A stretch of 64,000 bases of DNA from Ureibacillus thermosphaericus (lineage in GTDB: Bacteria; Bacillota; Bacilli; Bacillales_A; Planococcaceae): contig NZ_JAAXPW010000006.1 of the NCBI RefSeq assembly GCF_012396605.1, positions 39,875 through 103,874 on the forward strand. The letters are read 5' to 3'. Positions 28,345 to 37,524 of the stretch are shown piece by piece; position 1 is the stretch's first letter; each line of letters opens with the position of its first letter. The notes below the pieces were generated by a model, which was not told where the DNA came from, ran no database searches, and was given only the letters and a program-made list of their open reading frames with translations. The position numbers and the translations under genes were made by a program.

Positions 28345-28560
28345 TTATTTCGAGTCTAAATGATACTCCATAAAAGCATCGATCCAGTACGTTTCTATTT
28401 GTTTATTTTGCTCATTGATGAATGAGTAATCTTCAACTTCTATTTCATATTGTACAAATCTACTTTTCGTTAAATCTTTTAAATAGTAGTACGTTGTAAT
28501 ATGTGCTGACTTTGGTAAATTTTCTATTAACTCAATCAATTGCCCTTTATTAATTGACAA
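28345..28560 (-). CDS. Hypothetical protein, 71 residues
   Basis: Not recognised. Start is TTG with a strong AGGAGG eight bases upstream. The protein begins SINKGQLIELIENLPK and has an aromatic, mixed-charge central part (HITTYYYLKDL) with an acidic C-terminal third; no membrane segment or motif is seen. It stands alone, with about 260 bases to the CAP gene and 300 to the next small gene. Confidence 0.55.
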   Translation of the reverse strand: MSINKGQLIELIENLPKSAHITTYYYLKDLTKSRFVQYEIEVEDYSFINEQNKQIETYWIDAFMEYHLDSK

Positions 28561-28822
28561 TGTTCCTTCCTCCTAAACTTCACATATTAATCTATCCACA
28601 CTTTAAAATATATTGTTACTCACTATAAGTTATTCATTAATAATATGAAATTATTTTATTAAAAATAATTATGGATATATATTAGTTAAGTTAATACAGT
28701 TTGTGAGATTGCCAGCTTAACTCGTGAAACTGGTGTGGTTAATACACAATCTTGTACATTTAGCATTCACACACGTGCACCTAAAACTCCGCTTGTGAGG
28801 AATTTATGACAAACTTTGAGAT

Positions 28823-28851
28823 GCATAACATCGTTGAAAATGCTCATATTA
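28823..28851 (+). promoter_or_regulatory. Candidate SigG/SigF forespore promoter
   Basis: GCATA, 17 bases, CATATTA: the same layout as at sspI (42349-42377). The start point would lie only about 15 bases before the 61-residue gene, with its ribosome-binding site at the 5' end of the message. Confidence 0.45.
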
Positions 28852-28873
28852 AAAACGAAAGGAGAGTTCTACA

Positions 28874-29059
28874 ATGGATCATCGAATGGATTTAGAAAAC
28901 AATAGACGCCATTTTGATTTTGTACGCGGCAAACAATCTGTGGGAAGTAATGGAGCAAGTCTCGAAGAATTTGGAATGGAAGAAGAATTTCATATTCCAA
29001 AAAAGAAAGAAAATCCATCAATCCGTGAACGACATGATCAATTTTTGGATAACGAATAA
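28874..29059 (+). CDS. Small hydrophilic protein, possibly forespore-expressed
   Basis: 61 residues, not recognised. It has a clear AAAGGAGAG eight bases before the ATG. It is highly charged with no hydrophobic segment (HRMDLENNRRHFDFVRG near the start, EEFHIPKKKENPS near the end), as for many small spore proteins. The candidate SigG-type promoter suggests forespore expression. A strong terminator follows about 70 bases downstream. No resemblance to the alpha/beta SASP signature. Confidence 0.6.
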   Translation: MDHRMDLENNRRHFDFVRGKQSVGSNGASLEEFGMEEEFHIPKKKENPSIRERHDQFLDNE

Positions 29060-29126
29060 CAAATGAAACAAACAACCTCCTGCATTCAATAATATGACTA
29101 TAAATAAAGACAATACGGTATACCTC

Positions 29127-29171
29127 AAAATAAAAAATTATCATCCAAATCGGATGATAATTTTTTATTTT
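29127..29171. terminator. Bidirectional terminator
   Basis: 20-bp perfect stem containing ATTATCATCC with a 5-base loop and A/T-rich flanks, between the convergent 61-residue gene and the isochorismatase gene. Confidence 0.85.
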
Positions 29172-29185
29172 CAACCACTCAATCA

Positions 29186-29734
29186 TCATTTAATAATCTT
29201 ACTAATAGCTTTAAATTCATCTCCACGAGCAATTTGTTGCATTTCGAACAATGCCATTTCAACACTCGTTATTTTTGCTCCACATTGTTTCATTTTTTCT
29301 AAACCTATTTGTGTATTTAAAGCTGTACGAGAAGAAACGCAATCCGCTAACACTTCGACTTCATAACCATTTTGGAGCAAGTGAGCTGTCGTTTGGTACA
29401 CACAAATATGCGTCTCAATACCGGCAATTAACACTTTTTTACGACCTGTTGCTTCAAGTGCAGCGACAAATTCCGGTGTATCATATGCGCTGAACGTAAT
29501 CTTTTCAATTGGTTTCTCATCTGCTAAATGCTGTGAAATTTCTTCTACAGTTGGCCCTAAACCTTTCGGATACTGCTCAAGCCATAAAATAGGCAAACCT
29601 AACACTTTAGCACCTTGTACCATATTGGCGATATTTTGAATCACAAATTCACTGTTGTCCACGATGCGTGCAAGTTTTCCTTGAATATCAATCAATACAA
29701 GTACAGTATCTTGTTTCGTCAACAAACTCCTCAT
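29186..29734 (-). CDS. Isochorismatase-family cysteine hydrolase
   Basis: 182-residue alpha/beta hydrolase of the isochorismatase/YcaC group. The catalytic Asp is in LVLIDIQGKL and the nucleophile Cys in AGIETHICVYQT; a Lys near residue 80 (EKITFSAYD) can complete the triad. Close relatives hydrolyse amides or carbamates of unknown identity; nicotinamidase is less likely because the metal-binding His set is not evident. The exact start is uncertain: GGGGG abuts the first ATG and a TTG a few codons on has AGGAG upstream. Confidence 0.85.
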   Translation of the reverse strand: MRSLLTKQDTVLVLIDIQGKLARIVDNSEFVIQNIANMVQGAKVLGLPILWLEQYPKGLGPTVEEISQHLADEKPIEKITFSAYDTPEFVAALEATGRKKVLIAGIETHICVYQTTAHLLQNGYEVEVLADCVSSRTALNTQIGLEKMKQCGAKITSVEMALFEMQQIARGDEFKAISKIIK

Positions 29735-29853
29735 CCCCCTTCAATCTTCCTTTTATTTAATTCTACAAAATATTGGTATTTCCTTGTATATAAATTTTCT
29801 TTCAATAAGAACATGTTTTTAAGATAGGTTATAATACTAGTAGCCTTAAAATA

Positions 29854-30315
29854 ATGCAAAAGAAATGGATGATGTATGTGATTCGTTTAAGCTGGCTTAT
29901 AAGTATCGCCATTTCCTTTTTCGGTTTTGTACTCGTTAGTCAATTGTATGAGGTGCAACCGAAAGGAGCAACTGGTAATTTAGGATTCATTGGCATCATT
30001 TTCTTATTCCCTTTTATTATATTGAGTTTAATTACCACTTTTCGCTATTTCTTAACTGTAACAAGCTCTGCAAAAAGAATAGAAAAATTTATAGGCATTG
30101 CCGGTGGAATATTGCTTCTTGGATTATTTGTGTATTTTTCATCTGTGCAATCAATAGAAGGAGACTTCTCTGAATTTAACAATTCGAAAAATCTAGTCTT
30201 TTTTAATATCTATACATTCGGATTAATCCATACAATTAGTGGTATACTTGGAGCTTTTTATGGTGTTATGAAACCAAAACCAATTGAAAATATAGAAGAA
30301 TCCAATGTAGAATAA
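29854..30315 (+). CDS. Four-helix membrane protein of unknown function
   Basis: 153 residues with hydrophobic segments at about 12-30, 44-63, 80-97 and 112-138 and a short charged tail. Not recognised. A TATAAT sequence lies about 20 bases upstream, but no good ribosome-binding site is seen before the first ATG, so the start may be at a later Met. It converges on pgi. Confidence 0.55.
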   Translation: MQKKWMMYVIRLSWLISIAISFFGFVLVSQLYEVQPKGATGNLGFIGIIFLFPFIILSLITTFRYFLTVTSSAKRIEKFIGIAGGILLLGLFVYFSSVQSIEGDFSEFNNSKNLVFFNIYTFGLIHTISGILGAFYGVMKPKPIENIEESNVE

Positions 30316-30321
30316 TATTTT

Positions 30322-31608
30322 TCATTTTAATGGTTCATTTTTTAACAGTTTAAGCATTTTCTTTTTATACGCTTCCACTCCAGGTTGGTCGAAAGGATTT
30401 ACTTCCAGTAACTTCGCACTCATGGCACATGCTTTCATAAAGAAGTAGATTAAATAGCCTAGATGATAGGCATCAAGCTTTTGCATTTCTAGTTGAATAA
30501 CTGGCACTCCACCTTCTGCATGGGCGAGGGCTGTGCCTTGTTTTGAAGTTGCATTGATTTCGTTAAAGGAGCGGCCTGCTAAATAATTTAATCCATCTTC
30601 ATTTCGACTATCATATGGTACGTCATAATCCCCGTCGATTTCATGGAAATGGAGAAGCGTTTCAAACAAAATGGGGCTTCCTTCTTGAATAAATTGTCCG
30701 ATTGCATGCAAATCAGTGGAGAACGTAACACATGTAGGAAATAGACCTTTTCTTTCTTTGCCTTCACTTTCACCAAATAACTGCATCCACCATTCGTGAA
30801 ACTTCTTTAATGAAGGTTCAAAGGATGCTAGCATTTCCACACTGTACCCTTCGTTATATAAGATATTTCTTATAACTGCGTATTGGTATGCATGATTACG
30901 CATTAAATCTACCGCTTTTAATTCCAAAGCTGCATTTTTTGCACCATCCATGAAAGATCGAATATCTATTCCAGATACAGCGAGTGGCAATAGCCCCACT
31001 GGCGTTAATACTGAATACCTGCCCCCTATATTCGAAGGGATAGCGAACTGTTTATACCCTTCCTTTTCTGCTATATTTTTCAAAATTCCTCTTTCAGGGT
31101 CTGTTGTTACTATAATCCGATTAACTGCATTTTCACCATAGCGTTTTTCCATATACTGTCTTAGCACGCGGAATGCTAAAGCTGTCTCCATCGTGCTTCC
31201 AGATTTTGAAATGACGTTGATATAAATTTCTTTATCATCTAAATAATGAATTAATTGCTCTAAATAAGCCCCGCTCATATGATGACCAACGTATATAACC
31301 TCAATGCCCTCTTTGAGAACACCAAAATAAGGAGATAATGCTTCTTGAACGGCACGGGCTCCTAAAAATGAACCACCAATACCAATTACAACAAACACAT
31401 CCGCATTTATGCATATTTCACTTTTCAAATCCTCAATTTCATTAAATAACGCCTTATGGTCCATTAATGGATAATTAATCCAACCAGTCATATCCTTTGA
31501 ATTTTCTAATTCAAAGTGAATTTGTTTAACTCGATCTTTATATGCTTCCATATCTTGATAATCGAATAAACAATTCAATAATGTTGTTTGAACAGAATGA
31601 GTTGTCAA
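30322..31608 (-). CDS. pgi: Glucose-6-phosphate isomerase
   Basis: Interconverts glucose-6-P and fructose-6-P. Family motifs are VVIGIGGSFLGARA, NVISKSGSTMETALAFR, SNIGGRYSVLTPVGLLP and ALAHAEGGVPV with the catalytic His near the C terminus. Length 428 is a little below the usual 440-450; the N terminus diverges from the Bacillus enzyme. Start is TTG with GAGG upstream. It is downstream of galU; together they link glycolysis to UDP-glucose for envelope sugars. Confidence 0.92.
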   Translation of the reverse strand: MTTHSVQTTLLNCLFDYQDMEAYKDRVKQIHFELENSKDMTGWINYPLMDHKALFNEIEDLKSEICINADVFVVIGIGGSFLGARAVQEALSPYFGVLKEGIEVIYVGHHMSGAYLEQLIHYLDDKEIYINVISKSGSTMETALAFRVLRQYMEKRYGENAVNRIIVTTDPERGILKNIAEKEGYKQFAIPSNIGGRYSVLTPVGLLPLAVSGIDIRSFMDGAKNAALELKAVDLMRNHAYQYAVIRNILYNEGYSVEMLASFEPSLKKFHEWWMQLFGESEGKERKGLFPTCVTFSTDLHAIGQFIQEGSPILFETLLHFHEIDGDYDVPYDSRNEDGLNYLAGRSFNEINATSKQGTALAHAEGGVPVIQLEMQKLDAYHLGYLIYFFMKACAMSAKLLEVNPFDQPGVEAYKKKMLKLLKNEPLK

Positions 31609-31746
31609 TGGAATTGCCTCATTTCTTATTTTTTTACTTTAAATATTCTTATAGAATCTTGAAATTTTTTCATCGTGATTTACAAAACTCTATTATCAAT
31701 TAAACATAATCACTACTTATAATTTATTATTTCATTTAGCATTTCA

Positions 31747-32637
31747 TTAATGGGAACGTGTTTGTATTGATAATTGTTGCGCTTTATCGATAATGAAACG
31801 TTTTACTTCTTCTCGCAAATCTTCACGCTGCAACGCAAAATCAATTGTCGTTTCAATGAATCCCATTTGATTGCCGACATCATATCGTTTTCCTTCAAAG
31901 CGATATGCAAACACACGTTGAATCGTATTCAATTCCTCAATAGCATCTGTTAATTGAATTTCTCCGCCTTTCCCCATTTTCTTTTGTTCTAAGTAGCGGA
32001 AAATTTCGGGTGTTAAAATGTAACGTCCTATAATCGCAAAGTTGGAAGGTGCTTCTTCTTTTGTTGGTTTTTCTACGAACATTTTCACTTGCATTAACGG
32101 TGAATCGGTGGAAATTGGATCAATCACACCATAACGATGGATTTCGCTATCAGGTACTTCCATAACGCCAATTACGCTAGAAAAGGTTTTTTCATATTGA
32201 TTGATTAATTGTTTTAAACAAGGAACATCACTTTGAACGATGTCATCTCCGAGCAACACAGCAAAAGGTTCATTACCAATAAATTTACGGGCACACCAAA
32301 TGGCATGTCCAAGGCCTAGAGGTTGTTTTTGGCGGATATAATGAATATCAATATCCGATGATACACGTACCTTTTCTAACAAATCGTACTTCTTTTTTTC
32401 AATTAAATTTGCCTCCAGTTCAAAGGCGTGATCAAAATGGTCTTCAATCGCCCGTTTTCCTTTTCCCGTAACGATGATAATATCTTCAATTCCCGAAGCA
32501 ATCGCTTCTTCAACAATATATTGAATGGTTGGTTTATCTACAATCGGTAACATTTCTTTCGGCATGGCTTTCGTTACAGGTAAAAATCGTGTTCCTAAAC
32601 CTGCAGCTGGGATGATGGCTTTTCTAATTTTTTTCAA
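31747..32637 (-). CDS. galU: UTP-glucose-1-phosphate uridylyltransferase
   Basis: Makes UDP-glucose from UTP and glucose-1-P. The nucleotidyltransferase signature [25 protein letters not shown] is followed by [20 protein letters not shown] and a conserved FVEKP segment. Length 296 is normal. Start is TTG with GAGGAGTG seven bases upstream. It lies 138 bases upstream of pgi; in B. subtilis gtaB and pgi are elsewhere, so their position here marks rearrangement. Confidence 0.95.
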   Translation of the reverse strand: MKKIRKAIIPAAGLGTRFLPVTKAMPKEMLPIVDKPTIQYIVEEAIASGIEDIIIVTGKGKRAIEDHFDHAFELEANLIEKKKYDLLEKVRVSSDIDIHYIRQKQPLGLGHAIWCARKFIGNEPFAVLLGDDIVQSDVPCLKQLINQYEKTFSSVIGVMEVPDSEIHRYGVIDPISTDSPLMQVKMFVEKPTKEEAPSNFAIIGRYILTPEIFRYLEQKKMGKGGEIQLTDAIEELNTIQRVFAYRFEGKRYDVGNQMGFIETTIDFALQREDLREEVKRFIIDKAQQLSIQTRSH

Positions 32638-32730
32638 GCGATTTCACTCCTCATCCATTGGTTTACATCAAGAAAATTATACAATATTTTCCCATTCTAC
32701 TCATACTAAACACAAAGAGCAATGATGAGA

Positions 32731-32760
32731 TAAAAATAGGCTGGAATCTAAATCCAGCCT
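32731..32760 (-). terminator. Terminator after pheT
   Basis: Stem AGGCTGGA, 7-base loop, TCCAGCCT (32738-32760), then TATTTTTATC on the minus strand. Confidence 0.85.
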
Positions 32761-32788
32761 TACTTTAAATATATAAATTTTAAAACCT

Positions 32789-35194
32789 TTAACGAATTAT
32801 AGCACCAGCTTCTTTTAATGCTTTCAATACTTTTTCATGTGCATTTGTTACTTCTTCATCTGTTAATGTTCTTTCAGGATCAAAGTATGTTAATGTGAAG
32901 GCTACTGATTTTTTATTGGCATCGATATTTTCACCTTCATATACATCAAATACTTTTACAGCTTTTAATAATTTCGTACCTGATGTACGAATGATAGATT
33001 CAAGTTCTCCAGCAGGTACAGAGCGATCTACTTCAATGGCAATATCTCGTGTAACAAGTGGGAAGCGTGGAACCGGTTCGTATTCTACTCCTTTTGCATC
33101 AGTGCGCAACAGGGCATGTAAATTTAATTCCGCTACATACGTATCTTTTAAATCCCACTCTTTTCGTTCTGATGGATGAAGACCACCAATTACTCCAATA
33201 CGTTCTCCATCAAGTAATATATTTGCTGTTTGACCAGGATGTAATCCGTCCATTGCTGCTTTCTCAAAAGTAACTCGTTCAGTTAATCCTAGTTTTTCAA
33301 GCAATCCTTCTACAATGCCTTTTGCTGCGAAGAAATCTACATTGCGTTTATCCCCTAACCAAGCATCGTCTACCCATTTGCCAGTAATGACAAAGGCAAC
33401 ATGCTCTTCTTCAAATGGTAAACCTTCCTCCGTCTTCCCGAGGAATACAGACCCAATCTCATACAAACTAGCAGAATCCGCTTGACGCGCCAAGTTATAA
33501 CTTGCAGCTTGCAATAAGTGAGGGATTAAACTTTGACGTAAAGTTGAACGGTCTTCGCTCATCGGCATTAACAATTTCGTTGTTTCTTCTTTTTTCAGTG
33601 CAAATTTTTGAGACAATTCAGCAGAAGTTAATGAGTAGGTGATTGCTTGATACAATCCAGCTCCTTCTAAGAAATTGCGCACAATGCGGCGCTTTTCTTG
33701 ATACGGAGTTAAGCCACCAATATGCATTTTACCTTCTGGCAATGTCATTGGAATTTCATCGTAACCATAAAGTCTTGCGATTTCTTCAATGATGTCTTCC
33801 TCTATTTTAATGTCTTGTCGACGAGTTGGCACATCAATGATTAATAAACCTCGTGCTGCTTCCACCTCAAATTTTAAGCGTTGTAAGATGGAAATCATAT
33901 CTTCTAGGGAGATTTTCATTCCTAATTTTGCATTAATTTCATCTGGTGAAATTACAATTCGCGCTGGTGTTTTATCAAGCTCATCAACTAATACGGTACC
34001 TTCTAATACTTCTCCACCAGCTAATTCACTAAGAAGTTGTGCAGCTCGTTCTTGAGCTTCTAAAACTCGATTTGGATCGACACCTTTTTCAAAACGAACT
34101 GATGAGTCGGAACGCAATCCTAAATCTTTTGAAGTTTGACGAACTGAATGACCAACAAAATAAGCTGATTCAAGTACAACCGTTGTTGTGTTTTCTGTTA
34201 CTTCCGAATTGCCACCACCCATTACCCCTGCGACAGCAACAGGTTCTTTTCCATTTGTAATGACTAAATGATGACTCTGTAACGTGCGCTCTTGATCGTC
34301 TAAAGTAACAATTTTTTCGCCTTCATTCGCTAATCGAACAACGATTTCACCTGTGCCTAGTGAATCGTAATCAAAGGCATGAAGCGGTTGACCATATTCT
34401 AACAATACATAGTTCGTAATATCGACTACGTTATTGTGTGGACGAATACCCGCCGCCATTAAATAATGCTGTAACCATAATGGCGATTCTGCCACTTTTA
34501 CATTTTTAATGACTTTTGCAGCGTATAATGGATTTTCTTTAGTAGCTTCTACTTTAACTTTAATGTAATCTTCCGCTTTTTCGTTTGAAGTTTCATATTG
34601 AATTTCTGGTAATTTGACATCTTGCGATAAAATTGCTCCCACTTCATAGGCTACACCTAACATTGAAAGTGCATCGGAACGGTTAGGAGTTAAACCAAGC
34701 TCCAATACAGAATCTCGTAAACCGATTAATTCTAAAGCATCGCTGCCAGGAACTGCATCTTCCGGTAAAACGTATATTCCTTCAGAATATGCTTTTGGTA
34801 CAACGCGCCCTTCAATTCCAAGTTCTTGCAATGAACAAATCATTCCATTCGATTCTTGACCGCGCATTTTCGCTTTTTTAATTTTGATTCCACCCGGAAG
34901 TTTTGCACCAGGTAATGCAACGATTACTTTTTGGCCGGCTTCCACATTCGGTGCACCACAAATAATTTGTCTTACATCCGTACCTACATCTACTTGGCAA
35001 ATGCTTAATTTATCTGCATCTGGATGCTTCTCCTTTGATACGACATGACCAACAACGATATTCGTCATTCCTTGAGATCGATCGATGACGGAATCGACTT
35101 CAATTCCAGCACGAGTAATTTTTTCTGCTAAATCTTCAGGTGACAGCCCTTGTGTATCTACATATTCTTGCAACCAATTTAATGAAACTAACAT
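32789..35194 (-). CDS. pheT: Phenylalanyl-tRNA synthetase beta subunit
   Basis: Large subunit of the PheRS tetramer. In order: an N-terminal tRNA-binding EMAP-like domain (VVGHVVSKEKHPDADKLSICQVD), B3/B4 editing region, B5 domain, catalytic-like core and a C-terminal ferredoxin-fold anticodon-binding domain (PRFPLVTRDIAIEVD, ending VLKALKEAGAIIR). Length 801 is normal. GGGGG precedes the ATG. It follows pheS by 12 bases under T-box control. Confidence 0.96.
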   Translation of the reverse strand: MLVSLNWLQEYVDTQGLSPEDLAEKITRAGIEVDSVIDRSQGMTNIVVGHVVSKEKHPDADKLSICQVDVGTDVRQIICGAPNVEAGQKVIVALPGAKLPGGIKIKKAKMRGQESNGMICSLQELGIEGRVVPKAYSEGIYVLPEDAVPGSDALELIGLRDSVLELGLTPNRSDALSMLGVAYEVGAILSQDVKLPEIQYETSNEKAEDYIKVKVEATKENPLYAAKVIKNVKVAESPLWLQHYLMAAGIRPHNNVVDITNYVLLEYGQPLHAFDYDSLGTGEIVVRLANEGEKIVTLDDQERTLQSHHLVITNGKEPVAVAGVMGGGNSEVTENTTTVVLESAYFVGHSVRQTSKDLGLRSDSSVRFEKGVDPNRVLEAQERAAQLLSELAGGEVLEGTVLVDELDKTPARIVISPDEINAKLGMKISLEDMISILQRLKFEVEAARGLLIIDVPTRRQDIKIEEDIIEEIARLYGYDEIPMTLPEGKMHIGGLTPYQEKRRIVRNFLEGAGLYQAITYSLTSAELSQKFALKKEETTKLLMPMSEDRSTLRQSLIPHLLQAASYNLARQADSASLYEIGSVFLGKTEEGLPFEEEHVAFVITGKWVDDAWLGDKRNVDFFAAKGIVEGLLEKLGLTERVTFEKAAMDGLHPGQTANILLDGERIGVIGGLHPSERKEWDLKDTYVAELNLHALLRTDAKGVEYEPVPRFPLVTRDIAIEVDRSVPAGELESIIRTSGTKLLKAVKVFDVYEGENIDANKKSVAFTLTYFDPERTLTDEEVTNAHEKVLKALKEAGAIIR

Positions 35195-35206
35195 ATTAAT
35201 ACCCCC

Positions 35207-36247
35207 TTACCCTTCTGTACGTCGGAATTGTGATAAGAATCGAATGTCATCGATATAGAAGTTTCGAATATCTTCCACACCATATTTCAACATCGCAATA
35301 CGTTCTACACCGATACCAAAGGCAAAACCAGAGAATTTCTTCGGATCATATCCACCCATTTTCAGTACGTTAGGATGCACCATGCCGGCACCTAGTATTT
35401 CAATCCATCCTGTATGTTTACATACGTTACAGCCATTTCCTCCACAGCGGAAACAAGAAATATCCATTTCAACAGATGGTTCTGTGAACGGGAAGAAACT
35501 TGGGCGGAGACGAATTTCTCGATCTTCACCAAACATTTTTTTCGCGAGTTTATCTAACGTACCTTTTAGGTCGCTCATACGAATGTTTTCTCCTACCACG
35601 AGCCCTTCAATTTGCATAAATTGGTGTGAGTGAGTAGCATCGTCTGTGTCACGACGATACACTTTTCCCGGGCAAATAATACGGAACGGTTTGCCTTTTT
35701 TCGCAAGCATTGTTCTAGCTTGCACCGGCGATGTATGCGTACGTAATAACGTTTCTTCCGTAATGTAGAAAGTATCTTGCATGTCGCGAGCAGGATGCCC
35801 TTTTGGCAAATTCAATGCTTCAAAGTTATAATAATCCATTTCCACTTCTGGACCTTCTGCAATTTCATATCCCATGGAGATGAATAAATCTTCCAATTCT
35901 TCAACAACACGCGTTAAAGGATGTCTGTTGCCAAGGCGCACTTTACGTCCAGGAAGTGTTACATCGACGGATTCCTTTTCTAGTTGTTCTTGAATTTGTT
36001 GTTCTTCTAATACTTTGACACGTTGCTCCAACGCTTCAGTTACTTTTTCACGAACTGTATTGGCTAGAGCCCCCATTTTAGGACGCTCTTCAGGAGAAAG
36101 TTTCCCCATTCCTTTTAATACTTCCGTAATGGACCCTTTTTTCCCTAAATATTGAACACGAACATCATTCAGTTCTTTTAAGTTCGTGCATGCAGCAATT
36201 TTCTCAATGGCTTCTTGCTCAATTTGTTTTAGTTGCTGTTCCATCAT
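35207..36247 (-). CDS. pheS: Phenylalanyl-tRNA synthetase alpha subunit
   Basis: Catalytic subunit of PheRS. It has the N-terminal coiled coil, [15 protein letters not shown], class II motif 2 region ([23 protein letters not shown]), a four-Cys insert [15 protein letters not shown] and motif 3 [14 protein letters not shown]. Length 346 is normal. AGGAGG precedes the ATG pair at the start. First gene of pheST. Confidence 0.96.
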   Translation of the reverse strand: MMEQQLKQIEQEAIEKIAACTNLKELNDVRVQYLGKKGSITEVLKGMGKLSPEERPKMGALANTVREKVTEALEQRVKVLEEQQIQEQLEKESVDVTLPGRKVRLGNRHPLTRVVEELEDLFISMGYEIAEGPEVEMDYYNFEALNLPKGHPARDMQDTFYITEETLLRTHTSPVQARTMLAKKGKPFRIICPGKVYRRDTDDATHSHQFMQIEGLVVGENIRMSDLKGTLDKLAKKMFGEDREIRLRPSFFPFTEPSVEMDISCFRCGGNGCNVCKHTGWIEILGAGMVHPNVLKMGGYDPKKFSGFAFGIGVERIAMLKYGVEDIRNFYIDDIRFLSQFRRTEG

Positions 36248-36347
36248 GTAACCTCCTTAAATGAAAAATATTTTTCGTTTGAATAATTACCAGTTTTTGT
36301 TATAAAATTAACAATTTTTGTTACACACTCACATGTTACAAATCAAA

Positions 36348-36624
36348 TAAAAAACCTCGCCCCAAATCAAGGGACGAGGAACATTCGCGGTACCACCCTA
36401 GTTATTGCAAAATGCAATCACTTCATTGACATAACGGCATTCGCCGGCAATCCTTTACAGAGCTTTACTCTGGTCCTGGATGCTGCTCGCGGGGTGAACT
36501 TCAATATTCGCTGCATACATAAGCTTCCAGTCATGGCTTATGCTCCCTGAAATGCAGTCATTGAATATTTACTCTTCCCGCTCCAACGCATTTCCACTTT
36601 ATTCACATATGATTGGAAAAATCT
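36348..36624 (-). promoter_or_regulatory. T-box leader of pheST (specifier UUC, Phe)
   Basis: The minus-strand leader contains a Stem I with the specifier region GAAGTTCACC (codon UUC), the T-box AGGGTGGTACCGCG (near 36385-36401) and a terminator stem CCTCGTCCC/GGGGCGAGG followed by TTTTTT. Uncharged tRNA-Phe would stabilise the antiterminator. The leader begins about seven bases after the promoter at 36631-36659. Confidence 0.95.
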
Positions 36625-36630
36625 TAGACT

Positions 36631-36659
36631 ATTCTACGATAAATTGGATTATGTTTCAA
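36631..36659 (-). promoter_or_regulatory. SigA promoter of pheST
   Basis: TTGAAA, 17 bases, TAGAAT on the minus strand, directly upstream of the T-box leader. Confidence 0.75.
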
Positions 36660-36694
36660 GTATCTACCTTGTATAATTATCCAATCCGTTTAAT

Positions 36695-36740
36695 GAAAAA
36701 CTCTTACTTTTACTTCAATCGAGAAGCAAAAGTAAGAGTT
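36695..36740 (-). terminator. Terminator after ysgA
   Basis: 13-bp stem AACTCTTACTTTT with its complement (36699-36711 with 36728-36740), then TTTTTC on the minus strand. Confidence 0.8.
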
Positions 36741-36742
36741 CG

Positions 36743-37504
36743 TTAATCGATGAAATGATATAATAAAATCCCTGTAGCAACCGCCACATTCAACGATTCT
36801 GCTTGTCCTAAAATCGGAATCATCACGTTTTGAGTCGTTTGCTCGAGCAATTCCTTTTGAACACCGCTACCTTCATTTCCTACAATTAAGGCGAAACTTC
36901 CTGACTTATGTAATTCTCTATAATCAACTGCATTTTCAAGAGCAGTTCCATACAAAGGAATGTTTCTTTCTTTTAATTTTTCAACCCAATCCATTAAATT
37001 TCCGCGAATTACCGGAATATGGAAGTGGGATCCTTGCGCCGAACGCAATGTCTTTGAATTATATATATCTGCACAGCCTTTTCCTAAAACAACCGCATCG
37101 ATTCCAGCAGCATCCGCTGTACGAATCATCGTTCCGATATTTCCTGGGTCTTGCACTGCATCAATAAGCAATAATTTTTTCCATGATGCCTGTTCAGTTT
37201 CCGAAATCATTGCTTGTTTGCAATGTGCAAATATACCTTGTGAAGTTTCTGTTTCTGCAATGTCCTTCGCAATGGAATTCGTTACTTCCACTATCTTTAC
37301 ATCATTCAATGACCATTCACGGGGAATTTCAACCCCTTCGCGTACAATGATTTGAATGACTTGCTCCTTATTTTTTAGCGCTTCCTCTACTAAATGAAAT
37401 CCTTCGACAATAAATTCTCCTGTTTTTTCTCGCTCTTTCCTATTGGTAACTAGCTTTTTCCAATGTTTCACATAAGCGTTTTGAGCCGATTCTATGCGTT
37501 TCAT
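36743..37504 (-). CDS. ysgA: SpoU/TrmH-family RNA 2'-O-methyltransferase
   Basis: SAM-dependent RNA ribose methylase. The N-terminal substrate-binding domain (SAQNAYVKHWKKLVTNRKERE) is followed by the SPOUT knot with DAVQDPGNIGTMIRTADAAG, VGNEGSGVQKEL and the closing IPILGQAESLNVAVATGILL. Length 253 fits. It precedes pheST as ysgA does in B. subtilis. The target nucleotide (rRNA or tRNA) cannot be told. Confidence 0.92.
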   Translation of the reverse strand: MKRIESAQNAYVKHWKKLVTNRKEREKTGEFIVEGFHLVEEALKNKEQVIQIIVREGVEIPREWSLNDVKIVEVTNSIAKDIAETETSQGIFAHCKQAMISETEQASWKKLLLIDAVQDPGNIGTMIRTADAAGIDAVVLGKGCADIYNSKTLRSAQGSHFHIPVIRGNLMDWVEKLKERNIPLYGTALENAVDYRELHKSGSFALIVGNEGSGVQKELLEQTTQNVMIPILGQAESLNVAVATGILLYHFID

Positions 37505-37524
37505 TATTGATAAACCGCCTTTAT

